Shown: positions 56,499-64,000 of the stretch, in pieces
Layout: every line of letters starts with the position of its first letter
Position numbering within the stretch: the first letter of the stretch is position 1
NCBI RefSeq assembly: GCF_900182985.1
Contig: NZ_FXUY01000001.1
Location: 1,736,001 to 1,800,000 of the forward strand
Direction of reading: 5' to 3'
Source of the DNA: Pseudomonas helmanticensis
Lineage (GTDB): Bacteria; Pseudomonadota; Gammaproteobacteria; Pseudomonadales; Pseudomonadaceae
DNA length: 64,000 nt
Notes under the pieces: generated by a model
Seen by the model: the letters and a program-made list of their open reading frames with translations, nothing else
Told to the model about the DNA's origin: nothing
Databases searched by the model: none
Made by a program: the position numbers and the translations under genes

Positions 56499-59417
56499 AT
56501 GTCCCTGATAGTTCTACTGCTTCTGCCATTCATTGGCAGCTGTCTGGCAGCGGTGCTGCCTCACAACGCGCGTAATACCGAATCCCTGCTGGCAGGTCTG
56601 GTCGCTTTGATCGGCACCGTCCAGGTCGCCTTGTTGTACCCGCAAATTGCCCATGGCGGCGTGATCCGCGAAGAATTCATGTGGCTGCCCAGCCTCGGCC
56701 TGAACTTCGTCCTGCGCATGGACGGCTTCGCCTGGCTGTTCTCGATGCTGGTCCTCGGCATCGGCACCCTCGTCTCTTTATATGCCCGCTATTACATGTC
56801 GCCGGATGATCCGGTGCCGCGCTTCTTCGCGTTTTTCCTGGCGTTCATGGGCGCCATGCTCGGTCTGGTGATCTCCGGCAACCTGATTCAGATCGTGTTC
56901 TTCTGGGAACTGACCAGCCTCTTCTCCTTCTTGCTGATCGGCTATTGGCACCACCGCGCCGACGCGCGTCGTGGCGCCTACATGGCGTTGATGGTCACTG
57001 GTGCCGGCGGATTATGCCTGCTGGCGGGGGTCATGATTCTCGGCCATGTCGTCGGCAGCTATGACCTCAACAAGGTCCTGGCCGCCGGCGATCTGATTCG
57101 CGCACATGCCCTCTACCCTGTTCTGCTACCCCTGATTCTTATTGGCGCACTCAGTAAAAGTGCGCAATTCCCCTTTCATTTCTGGTTGCCGCACGCAATG
57201 GCGGCGCCGACACCCGTCTCCGCTTATCTGCACTCGGCGACCATGGTCAAGGCCGGGGTGTTCCTGCTCGCGCGTCTGTGGCCGTCGTTGTCCGGCAGCG
57301 AAGAATGGTTCTACATCGTCAGCGGCGCCGGCGCGTGTACGCTGCTGCTCGGCGCGTATTGCGCGATGTTCCAGAACGACCTCAAAGGGCTGCTCGCCTA
57401 TTCGACCATCAGCCACCTTGGCCTGATCACCCTGTTGCTGGGCCTGAACAGTCCGCTGGCGGCCGTCGCGGCGGTGTTCCACATCCTCAACCACGCCACG
57501 TTCAAGGCCTCGCTGTTCATGGCGGCGGGCATCATCGACCACGAAAGCGGCACCCGTGACATCCGCAAGCTCAGCGGCCTTATCAAACTGATTCCGTTCA
57601 CGGCGACCCTGGCGATGGTCGCCAGCGCCTCGATGGCCGGCGTGCCGTTGCTCAACGGTTTCCTCTCGAAGGAAATGTTCTTCGCCGAAACCGTGTTCAT
57701 CAACGCCACGGCGTGGATCGAAGCGGCGCTGCCGATTGTCGCGACCATTGCCGGTACATTCAGCGTTGCCTACTCGCTGCGCTTCACTGTCGATGTGTTC
57801 TTCGGGCCACCGGCCACCGACCTGCCGCACACCCCGCACGAACCGCCACGCTGGATGCGCGCGCCCGTCGAGTTGCTGGTGTTCACCTGCCTGCTGGTGG
57901 GGATTTTCCCGGCGCAGATCGTCGGCCCGCTGCTCGCGGCGGCAGCGCTGCCAGTAGTCGGTGGCGTGCTGCCGGAATACAGCCTGGCAATCTGGCACGG
58001 CCTGAATGCGCCGATGATCATGAGCCTGATCGCCATGTCCGGCGGTATCGTCGTCTATCTGCTGCTGCGCAATCAGCTCAAGCGTGGCCGCTTCAAATAC
58101 CCGCCGCTGATCGGCCGTTTCAACGGCAAGCGCCTGTTCGAGCGCAGCCTGGTGGTGATGATGCGCATGGCCCGCCGCGTCGAGCGGCGACTTGGCACCC
58201 GACGCCTGCAAATGCAATTGTTCCTGATGGTATTGGCGGCGGTGCTCGCCGGCCTGATCCCGATGCTGCACAGCAGCCTGAGCTGGGGCGACCGACCGAA
58301 GATCCCCGGCTCGATCGTCTTCGTGACTCTCTGGCTGCTGGCCATCGCCTGCGCCCTCGGCGCCGCCTGGCAAGCCAAGTATCACCGTCTCGCGGCACTG
58401 ACCATGGTCAGCGTCTGCGGCCTGATGACCTGCGTGACCTTCGTCTGGTTCTCCGCGCCCGATCTGGCCCTGACGCAACTGGCGGTCGAAGTGGTGACCA
58501 CGGTGCTGATCCTGCTCGGCCTGCGCTGGTTGCCACGCCGTATCGAAGAAGTCTCGCCACTGCCAAGCAGCCTGCGCAAGGCGCGCATTCGTCGTCTGCG
58601 CGACTTGCTGCTGTCGATTGCCGTCGGTGGCGGCATGGCCCTGTTGTCCTACGCCATGCTCACGCGGCAGACGCCGAACGACATCTCCTCGTTCTACCTC
58701 AGCCGCGCCATGCCTGAAGGCGGCGGCAGTAACGTGGTCAACGTGATGCTGGTGGATTTCCGTGGCTTCGACACCCTCGGCGAAATCACCGTGCTGGTCG
58801 CCGTGGCGCTGACCGTGTTCGCCCTGTTGCGACGCTTCCGCCCACCGAAAGAAAGCCTGCAACTGCCAGCCCAGCAACGTTTGCTCGCGCCAGACGTGGT
58901 CACCGACCTGGTCAACCCGCGTTCGGCCAGCGACACCGCGCTCGGCTTCATGATGGTGCCGGCCGTGCTGGTGCGCCTGCTGCTGCCGATTGCGCTGGTG
59001 GTGTCGTTCTACCTGTTCATGCGCGGACACAATCAGCCGGGTGGCGGTTTTGTTGCCGGGCTGGTGATGTCGGTGGCGTTCATCCTGCAATACATGGTCG
59101 CCGGTACGCAGTGGGTCGAGGCGCAAATGAGCCTGCGGCCGCTGCGCTGGATGGGCACCGGGCTGCTCTTCGCCACGGCCACCGGCCTGGGCGCGATGCT
59201 GGTCGGTTATCCGTTCCTGACCACGCACACCTGGCATTTCAGCTTGCCGCTGCTCGGTGACATCCATATCGCCAGCGCATTGTTCTTCGACATCGGCGTG
59301 TACGGCGTGGTGGTCGGTTCGACGCTGTTGATCCTCACCGCCCTCGCCCACCAATCGGTGCGAGGCCACAAGACCGCATCGCTGCCCAAGTCCGTCGCCA
59401 GCAAAGGAGCCGTCTGA
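56499..59417 (+). CDS. mrpA: Mrp antiporter subunit A, with fused MnhB part (MrpAB)
   Basis: The 972-aa subunit has an NuoL-like ion-pump part (LIGALSKSAQFPFHFWLPHA with the lysine in a membrane helix, then HSATMVKAGVFLLARLWP) and a C-terminal MrpB/MnhB domain (RGHNQPGGGFVAGLVMSVAF near residue 850). In gammaproteobacteria this fused form replaces separate A and B. With C-G it forms a Na+/H+ (or K+/H+) antiporter used for pH and salt tolerance. It is the first gene; a weak promoter area lies in the 218-base gap with the repeat at 56290. Confidence 0.94.
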   Translation: MSLIVLLLLPFIGSCLAAVLPHNARNTESLLAGLVALIGTVQVALLYPQIAHGGVIREEFMWLPSLGLNFVLRMDGFAWLFSMLVLGIGTLVSLYARYYMSPDDPVPRFFAFFLAFMGAMLGLVISGNLIQIVFFWELTSLFSFLLIGYWHHRADARRGAYMALMVTGAGGLCLLAGVMILGHVVGSYDLNKVLAAGDLIRAHALYPVLLPLILIGALSKSAQFPFHFWLPHAMAAPTPVSAYLHSATMVKAGVFLLARLWPSLSGSEEWFYIVSGAGACTLLLGAYCAMFQNDLKGLLAYSTISHLGLITLLLGLNSPLAAVAAVFHILNHATFKASLFMAAGIIDHESGTRDIRKLSGLIKLIPFTATLAMVASASMAGVPLLNGFLSKEMFFAETVFINATAWIEAALPIVATIAGTFSVAYSLRFTVDVFFGPPATDLPHTPHEPPRWMRAPVELLVFTCLLVGIFPAQIVGPLLAAAALPVVGGVLPEYSLAIWHGLNAPMIMSLIAMSGGIVVYLLLRNQLKRGRFKYPPLIGRFNGKRLFERSLVVMMRMARRVERRLGTRRLQMQLFLMVLAAVLAGLIPMLHSSLSWGDRPKIPGSIVFVTLWLLAIACALGAAWQAKYHRLAALTMVSVCGLMTCVTFVWFSAPDLALTQLAVEVVTTVLILLGLRWLPRRIEEVSPLPSSLRKARIRRLRDLLLSIAVGGGMALLSYAMLTRQTPNDISSFYLSRAMPEGGGSNVVNVMLVDFRGFDTLGEITVLVAVALTVFALLRRFRPPKESLQLPAQQRLLAPDVVTDLVNPRSASDTALGFMMVPAVLVRLLLPIALVVSFYLFMRGHNQPGGGFVAGLVMSVAFILQYMVAGTQWVEAQMSLRPLRWMGTGLLFATATGLGAMLVGYPFLTTHTWHFSLPLLGDIHIASALFFDIGVYGVVVGSTLLILTALAHQSVRGHKTASLPKSVASKGAV

Positions 59418-59761
59418 TGGAAGAAGTCATCGCAATCGCCATCGGCGTGCTCGCCGCCTCCGGCGTCTGGCTGATCCTGCGGCCACGGACTTTTCAGGTG
59501 GTCATGGGCCTGTGCCTGCTGTCGTATGCGGTCAATCTGTTCATCTTCAGCATGGGCAGCCTGTTCATCGGCAAGGAGCCGGTGATCAAGGACGGCGTCA
59601 CGCAAGACTTGCTGCACTACACCGATCCGCTGCCACAGGCACTGGTACTGACGGCGATCGTCATCAGCTTCGCCATGACCGCGCTGTTCCTCGTCGTTCT
59701 GCTCGCCTCGCGCGGCCTGACCGGCACCGACCACGTCGACGGCCGGGAGCCTAAAGAATGA
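59417..59761 (+). CDS. mrpC: Mrp antiporter subunit C
   Basis: The 114-aa NuoK-like protein has three hydrophobic helices and the IAIGVLAASGVWLILRPRT, GLCLLSYAVNLFIF and DPLPQALVLTAIVI motifs of MrpC. It sits directly after the A gene: its ATG shares the last base of the previous TGA. It takes part in the membrane arm of the antiporter. Confidence 0.94.
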   Translation: MEEVIAIAIGVLAASGVWLILRPRTFQVVMGLCLLSYAVNLFIFSMGSLFIGKEPVIKDGVTQDLLHYTDPLPQALVLTAIVISFAMTALFLVVLLASRGLTGTDHVDGREPKE

Positions 59762-61437
59762 TGGCGATGACTCACCTGATCGCCGCACCGATCCTGCTGC
59801 CGCTGCTGACCGCCGCCATCATGCTGATGCTCGGCGAACGGCACCGGCCGCTGAAGGCGAAAATCAACCTGTTCTCCAGTCTCGTCGGCCTGTTCATTTC
59901 GGTAATGCTGCTGCAATGGACGCAAACCATCGGCGTGCCCGGCTCCATCGGCGTGTACTTGCCGGGCAACTGGCAAGCGCCATTCGGCATCGTGCTGGTG
60001 GTCGATCGCCTGTCGGCGCTGATGCTGGTGCTGACCGGGATCATCGGCGTCAGCGCTCTGCTGTTTGCGATGGCGCGCTGGGACGGTGCCGGTTCGAGTT
60101 TCCACGCGCTGTTCCAGATTCAGCTGATGGGCCTGTATGGCGCGTTCCTGACGGCGGATCTGTTCAACCTGTTCGTGTTCTTCGAAGTATTGCTCGCCGC
60201 GTCTTATGGCCTGTTGCTGCACGGCTCCGGCCGGGCGCGAGTGTCGTCGGGGCTGCATTACATTTCGATCAACCTGCTCGCCTCGTCGCTGTTCCTGATC
60301 GGCGCCGCGCTGATCTACGGCGTTACCGGCACGTTGAACATGGCCGATCTGGCGTTGAAGATTCCACTGGTGCCGGAAGCCGACCGTGGCCTGTTGCACG
60401 CAGGTGCGGCAATTCTCGCGGTAGCGTTCCTGGCCAAGGCCGGCATGTGGCCACTGAATTTCTGGCTGGTGCCGGCCTATTCTTCGGCGAGCGCACCGGT
60501 GGCGGCGATGTTCGCGATCATGACCAAGGTCGGCATCTACACGCTGCTGCGTTTGTGGACGCTGCTGTTCTCCGGTCAGGCCGGTGCCTCGGCGTTCTTT
60601 GGAGGTGACTGGCTGATCTACGGCGGCATGGTGACCATGGCCTGCGCGGCGCTGGCGATACTGGCCGCGCAACGCCTGGAGCGCATGGCCAGCCTGAGCA
60701 TTCTGGTGTCGGCGGGAATTCTGTTGTCGGCGATCGGTTTCGCCCAGCCGAACCTGATCGGCGCCGCGCTGTTCTATCTGGTCAGCTCGACTCTGGCGTT
60801 GAGTGCGCTGTTCCTGCTGGCTGAGTTGATCGAGCGCTCGCGCTCGGCCAACGAGATCCCGCTGGAGGACGAAAGCGAACTGCTGCCGCGCCCGCAGGAA
60901 TCTCTGCAACCGCCCAAAGGCATCAACCTCGATGACGAGCAGAAAGCCGTAGTCGGTCAGGTCATCCCGTGGACCATGGCATTTCTCGGCCTGAGCTTCA
61001 TCGCTTGCGCACTGCTGATCATTGGCATGCCGCCGCTGTCCGGTTTTATCGGCAAGCTCAGCCTGATCGGCGCGTTGCTCAATCCGTTGGGCCTGGGCAC
61101 CGCCGCGCCGATTTCCACTGGCGCATGGGCGCTGCTGGCGCTGCTGATCCTGTCGGGGCTGGCGTCGCTGATGGCGTTCTCGCGCCTCGGCATCCAGCGT
61201 TTCTGGACACCCGAGGAGCGCCCGTCGCCGCTGCTGCGCAAACTCGAATGCGCGCCGATCTTTCTGCTGCTGGGGCTGAGTATCGCCCTGACCTTCAAGG
61301 CGGAACCGCTGCTGCGCTACACCCAGGCCACCGCCGATGCGCTGAACAATCCGCAGCAATACGTCATGGCGGTGCTCGGCACCCGCGCGGTGCCAAGCCC
61401 CGAAGCCAAGGCGGCGATGCTGGAGGTGCAGCCATGA
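59758..61437 (+). CDS. mrpD: Mrp antiporter subunit D
   Basis: The 559-aa NuoN/M-like subunit has about 14 hydrophobic helices, with FFEVLLAASYGLLLHGSGR and AVAFLAKAGMWPLNFWLVPA bearing the conserved lysine. A long hydrophilic loop of about 60 residues (ERSRSANEIPLEDESELLPR and on) lies near residue 370. ATG at 59758 overlaps the end of the C gene by 4 bases. It is a proton-conducting subunit of the complex. Confidence 0.94.
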   Translation: MMAMTHLIAAPILLPLLTAAIMLMLGERHRPLKAKINLFSSLVGLFISVMLLQWTQTIGVPGSIGVYLPGNWQAPFGIVLVVDRLSALMLVLTGIIGVSALLFAMARWDGAGSSFHALFQIQLMGLYGAFLTADLFNLFVFFEVLLAASYGLLLHGSGRARVSSGLHYISINLLASSLFLIGAALIYGVTGTLNMADLALKIPLVPEADRGLLHAGAAILAVAFLAKAGMWPLNFWLVPAYSSASAPVAAMFAIMTKVGIYTLLRLWTLLFSGQAGASAFFGGDWLIYGGMVTMACAALAILAAQRLERMASLSILVSAGILLSAIGFAQPNLIGAALFYLVSSTLALSALFLLAELIERSRSANEIPLEDESELLPRPQESLQPPKGINLDDEQKAVVGQVIPWTMAFLGLSFIACALLIIGMPPLSGFIGKLSLIGALLNPLGLGTAAPISTGAWALLALLILSGLASLMAFSRLGIQRFWTPEERPSPLLRKLECAPIFLLLGLSIALTFKAEPLLRYTQATADALNNPQQYVMAVLGTRAVPSPEAKAAMLEVQP

Positions 61438-61922
61438 AGCGTGTATTTCCTGCCCCGTGGTTGTCGCTGGCACTGTGGGCTTTGTGGCTGACGCTGAACC
61501 TGTCGATCAGCCCGGGCAATCTGTTGCTCGGCGCGATATTGGGTTTCGCCGCGCCCTTGATGATGCGCAAGTTGCGCCCGAAACGCGCGCGCATTCGCCG
61601 TCCAGGCACAATCCTGCGCTTGTTCTTCCTCGTCGGTCGCGACGTGGTGATGTCCAACCTGATCGTCGCTTGGGGCGTGCTCAATGCCGGTCGCCGGCCA
61701 CCGCGCTCGCGCTTCGTCAAAGTGCCGCTGGATCTGCGCGACGCCCATGGCCTGGCGACGCTGGCGATGATCTGCACGGTGGTGCCCGGCACGGTCTGGT
61801 CGGAGCTGGCGCTGGATCGCAGCATTCTGTTGCTGCACGTGTGGGATCTGGATGACGAAGCGCATTTCATCGAGCACTTCAAGAGCACTTACGAGCGGCC
61901 GCTGATGGAGATTTTCGAATGA
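61434..61922 (+). CDS. mrpE: Mrp antiporter subunit E
   Basis: The 162-aa protein starts MKRVFPAPWLSLALWALWLT with two N-terminal hydrophobic helices, a basic loop (LRPKRARIRRPGT) and the conserved CTVVPGTVWSELALD and HVWDLDDEA segments of MrpE. Its ATG at 61434 overlaps the D gene end by 4 bases. A long frame starting at 60969 is an alternative-frame extension inside D and is discarded. Confidence 0.93.
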   Translation: MKRVFPAPWLSLALWALWLTLNLSISPGNLLLGAILGFAAPLMMRKLRPKRARIRRPGTILRLFFLVGRDVVMSNLIVAWGVLNAGRRPPRSRFVKVPLDLRDAHGLATLAMICTVVPGTVWSELALDRSILLLHVWDLDDEAHFIEHFKSTYERPLMEIFE

Positions 61923-62197
61923 GCCCATTACTGTCGAACGCGATTCTGCTGACGCTGTTCCTGTTCTCGCTGGCGATGGTGCTGACGCTGGTCCGCCTGT
62001 TCAAAGGGCCGTCGGCGCAAGATCGGGTACTCGCGCTGGACTACCTGTACATCGTTGCGATGCTGATGATGCTGACGTTGGGCATCCGTTATTCCAGTGA
62101 CACTTACTTCGAGGCCGCGCTGCTGATTGCGCTGTTCGGCTTCGTCGGTTCATTTGCCTTGGCGAAATTCCTGCTGCGTGGCGAGGTGATCGAATGA
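61919..62197 (+). CDS. mrpF: Mrp antiporter subunit F
   Basis: The 92-aa protein has three hydrophobic helices and the MrpF/MnhF motif RLFKGPSAQDRVLALDYLYI. It starts in the stop of E (ATGA) and its own stop overlaps G. It is a small membrane subunit of the antiporter. Confidence 0.93.
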   Translation: MSPLLSNAILLTLFLFSLAMVLTLVRLFKGPSAQDRVLALDYLYIVAMLMMLTLGIRYSSDTYFEAALLIALFGFVGSFALAKFLLRGEVIE

Positions 62198-62556
62198 ATG
62201 CTGAATTATCGCTATGGATCGAGATTCCAGTGGCGACCCTGCTGGTGCTCAGTGGCGTGTTTGCCCTGATCGGTGCAGTCGGGTTGTTGCGGATGAAGGA
62301 TTATTTCCAGCGCATGCACCCGCCGGCACTGGCGTCGACACTGGGCGCCTGGTGTGTCGCGCTGGCGTCGATCATTTGCTTCTCGGCGCTGAAATCCGCG
62401 CCGGTAGTGCATGCCTGGCTGATTCCGATTCTGCTGGCGATCACCGTACCGGTAACTACGCTGCTGCTGGCGCGGGCGGCGTTGTTCCGCAAGCGCATGG
62501 CCGGGGATGATGTGCCGGCTGAGGTCAGTAGCCGGCGGACCGAGAGCGGTAGTTAA
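62194..62556 (+). CDS. mrpG: Mrp antiporter subunit G
   Basis: The 120-aa protein has three hydrophobic helices and the MrpG/MnhG motif GLLRMKDYFQRMHPPALAST. It is the last gene of the operon, with the B-family inverted repeat 6 bases after its stop, which may mark the end of the transcript. The C-terminal tail (DDVPAEVSSRRTESGS) is polar. Confidence 0.93.
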   Translation: MNAELSLWIEIPVATLLVLSGVFALIGAVGLLRMKDYFQRMHPPALASTLGAWCVALASIICFSALKSAPVVHAWLIPILLAITVPVTTLLLARAALFRKRMAGDDVPAEVSSRRTESGS

Positions 62557-62561
62557 CCCGT

Positions 62562-62630
62562 AAAAGATCGCAGCCTTCGGCAGCTCCTACATTGATCCCT
62601 GTAGGAGCTGCCGAAGGCTGCGATCTTTTG
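62562..62630. repeat. Inverted repeat pair of the GGAGCTGCCGAAGGCTGCGATC family
   Basis: AAAAGATCGCAGCCTTCGGC and its complement enclose ATTGATCCCT right after mrpG, overlapping the end of the convergent DUF3995 gene region. Confidence 0.9.
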
Positions 62631-62639
62631 ATCCCGCTC

Positions 62640-63080
62640 TTACACCCAAGCCACCGCCAACAACCCTGCTCCCAAGATCGCGCACAACGGCGAATACACC
62701 CACGTATCCAGCCGCGCGAACCGCGATCCCTTCACCTCCTTGAAAAAACCCACCAGATTCGAATCACCAATCGAGCGGGCAAACATCATCAACGCAATCG
62801 CACTGATCAGCCACTGCAACGCCTTGTGATTCACCGCCGGCATGCCCCAGCCGACACGCATGCACACCAGCGCAGCAATCACCAACAACGCCGCCGCTAC
62901 CACCAGCGTCAGCCAGCCTGACGGTTTGAACGCCGGGCGCACCGTCGCCACAAAACCGTCCACCGGTATTTGTGGCACAACCACTGCCGCCGCCCACTGC
63001 CCACCCAACGCCCAATACACATGCATCAAGGCGATTACTGCGAAAATTGTCACCAGCCATTGAGCCAACACCAAGGTCAT
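62640..63080 (-). CDS. DUF3995 membrane protein
   Basis: The 146-aa protein begins MTLVLAQWLVTIFAVIALMH and has about four hydrophobic helices plus the ALHVYWALGG-like and FARSIGDSNLVGFFKE motifs of DUF3995. Its function is unknown. The start at 63080 is chosen for the short N-terminus. It is convergent with the Mrp operon. Confidence 0.87.
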   Translation of the reverse strand: MTLVLAQWLVTIFAVIALMHVYWALGGQWAAAVVVPQIPVDGFVATVRPAFKPSGWLTLVVAAALLVIAALVCMRVGWGMPAVNHKALQWLISAIALMMFARSIGDSNLVGFFKEVKGSRFARLDTWVYSPLCAILGAGLLAVAWV

Positions 63081-63173
63081 GGTTGAAATCCTTGAAAGGG
63101 ATTTGAACAAATCATCCTAGTCGGCATTTTTTGAAGTGCACGACCGATCAGCGGTACGGTAAAGTGCCGCCCC

Positions 63174-63563
63174 ATGAAATTCTCCCGTTCCGATCGCTCA
63201 CTGCTGGCCTGGATGCTCTATTGCTGCGTCCTGTTCAACGTGTTCGCCTGCAGTATCGGTCACGGACAAATGGTCGGCATGCAGCTGAACGGTATCGGTG
63301 GTCAGTTCTGTACGGTCGACCCGGCCACGCAGGCGCCGCTCGCCAGCAACCCCAGCGAAGAACAACTGCCGACGCTGTCCAAGGCGTTCGGCTGCCCACT
63401 GTGTTCCGTCGGTGGCGGCATGGGTCCGGCGTTCAATTCCAGCCTGACCCTGGCGATCCTGCCCGAACAGCACAGCCCACCGCTGGCACCGATTGTCAGC
63501 GCCGACCTGCCTGCCCGTTTCACCTGGCCTTCAGCCAACCCTCGCGCCCCGCCGCTCGCCTGA
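63174..63563 (+). CDS. DUF2946 protein
   Basis: The 129-aa product starts MKFSRSDRSLLAWMLYCCVL with one N-terminal hydrophobic segment, then a periplasmic part with FGCPLCSVGGGMGP, a CPxC pair typical of DUF2946, and a proline-rich end. The family often lies next to TonB-dependent receptors for copper in pseudomonads. Here it precedes such a receptor by 89 bases in the same direction, so they may be one transcript with a metal-related role; the motif PLC suggests metal binding. Confidence 0.87.
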   Translation: MKFSRSDRSLLAWMLYCCVLFNVFACSIGHGQMVGMQLNGIGGQFCTVDPATQAPLASNPSEEQLPTLSKAFGCPLCSVGGGMGPAFNSSLTLAILPEQHSPPLAPIVSADLPARFTWPSANPRAPPLA

Positions 63564-63652
63564 GTGTTTCTACGTTTTTGATTTGTCAGCCCACTGCGCC
63601 AACGCGCGGCGTTTGCCTGTGCGCTGACTCCTAGACAAGCATTCAGGATTCA

Positions 63653-64000
63653 ATGATGAAACAACTCACTTTGCTGGCGAGCCTGTGCGGCTGCCTGTCC
63701 GTCAACGTCTGGGCGCAATCCACCGTGGATCTGGCGCCCATCACCATCGACGGCGAGTCCGGCGCGGAACCCGGTCTGAGCCTCGACCAGTCCAGCGGCA
63801 TGGCCTCGCGGCTTGGCTTGAGCGTGCGCGACACACCCGCCTCGGTCGCCATCGCCAATCGCAACGACATCGAACGCCGTGGCGCGCAAAACTTCCAGGA
63901 CGCCGCCAACACCCTGCCCGGAGTCAACGCCAGTGCGCCGCCGGGTTTCGGCGGCTTCGTTTCCTATCGCGGCTTCACCAGCAGCCAGATCACCCAGATG
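63653..64000 (+). CDS. TonB-dependent receptor, 3'-truncated
   Basis: The visible N-terminal 116 residues begin with a signal peptide (QLTLLASLCGCLSVNVWA) and a plug domain: VDLAPITIDGESG as the TonB-box-like opening, DTPASVAIANRNDIERRGAQ and then NTLPGVNASAPPGFGGFVSY RGF, the usual plug signature. It is cut by the window end. The plug does not resemble the OprC copper receptor, so the substrate is open; siderophore or metal complex is likely. ATG at 63653 or 63656. Confidence 0.9.
   Translation, partial: MMKQLTLLASLCGCLSVNVWAQSTVDLAPITIDGESGAEPGLSLDQSSGMASRLGLSVRDTPASVAIANRNDIERRGAQNFQDAANTLPGVNASAPPGFGGFVSYRGFTSSQITQM

Noticed and set aside
57126..59369. 747-aa open frame on the minus strand across mrpA
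   Set aside because: It is a GC-bias shadow of the plus-strand Mrp genes: low-complexity Gln/His/Arg-rich translation with no domain or ribosome binding site.
59617..61473. 618-aa minus-strand frame across mrpC-mrpD
   Set aside because: A shadow frame; mrpC and mrpD are well supported on the plus strand.
1..64000. tRNA, rRNA or mobile element genes
   Set aside because: No cloverleaf with a conserved T-loop, no rRNA segment, and no transposase, integrase or phage structural gene was seen on either strand.

Overview
The window is typical chromosomal DNA of a fluorescent pseudomonad. High G+C, strong third-position GC bias, many LysR regulators, REP/REPIN palindromes of the 'GAGCCTGCTCGCGA' and 'GGAGCTGCCGAAGGCTGCGATC' kinds and genes such as DUF1652, DUF3087, molbindin and a fused Mrp antiporter subunit point to the Pseudomonas fluorescens group (inference; no marker gene for species level is present). 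No rRNA, tRNA, CRISPR array, prophage, integrase or insertion sequence was seen.

Region 1 (1-7300) is a catabolic cluster of unknown substrate: a 5'-truncated flavin monooxygenase, a RidA-family protein, DUF1028, an ArgE-like M20 hydrolase, a LysR regulator and an NCS1 nucleobase-type permease. A 516-base gap between the last two holds a mosaic of palindromes with a 19-bp tandem array. Region 2 (6417-14100) holds an NmrA-like protein, carbonic anhydrase and SDR on the minus strand, a divergent LysR-GST pair, a molbindin gene with a ModE-like site, an M24 peptidase, and a PtrR-type LysR divergent from a Sad-type succinate-semialdehyde dehydrogenase.

Region 3 (14237-19518) has two consecutive PqiA-domain membrane proteins without an MCE partner, running convergently into a 1008-aa YdiJ-type FAD/Fe-S dehydrogenase, then another LysR gene. 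Region 4 (19616-32471) is a sugar-acid district: glucarate dehydratase and MFS permease with divergent LysR, a small DUF6338 membrane-protein operon with a 40-aa second product, a GMC oxidoreductase, a galactonate-dehydratase-like enolase-superfamily enzyme that lacks one metal ligand, a second MFS permease, an AldA-like dehydrogenase, a LysR and an outer-membrane porin. Several transport and catabolic genes carry A-rich AAnAAnAA elements next to their ribosome binding sites, the signature of Hfq/Crc catabolite repression.

Region 5 (32681-40606) contains LysR, MFS, succinate-semialdehyde-type dehydrogenase, aldo/keto reductase and a formaldehyde-activating-enzyme homologue in one orientation, then an NDH-2-like oxidoreductase divergent from an Rrf2 regulator. 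Region 6 (40698-51501) is mixed housekeeping: small lipoprotein and hypothetical genes, Nudix, DUF1652, polysaccharide deacetylase, two divergent sulfonate-type binding proteins (one with a sigma-54 promoter and a permease but no ATPase), an SRAP/HMCES protein, AzlCD exporter, a PAS-GGDEF diguanylate cyclase, DUF2784 and DUF3087. Region 7 (51725-64000) has PpnN, a FAD/NAD(P)-binding protein with an XRE-cupin regulator and divergent EamA exporter, the six-gene Mrp Na+/H+ antiporter operon, DUF3995, DUF2946 and the start of a TonB-dependent receptor.

Nothing in the window is an obvious new defence or mobile system. The best candidates for follow-up are the Gly-for-Asp enolase-superfamily enzyme, the Fae-AKR-dehydrogenase operon, the DUF6338/40-aa gene pair, the three regularly spaced motifs between the XRE-cupin and EamA genes, and the sigma-54-driven ATPase-less ABC genes.
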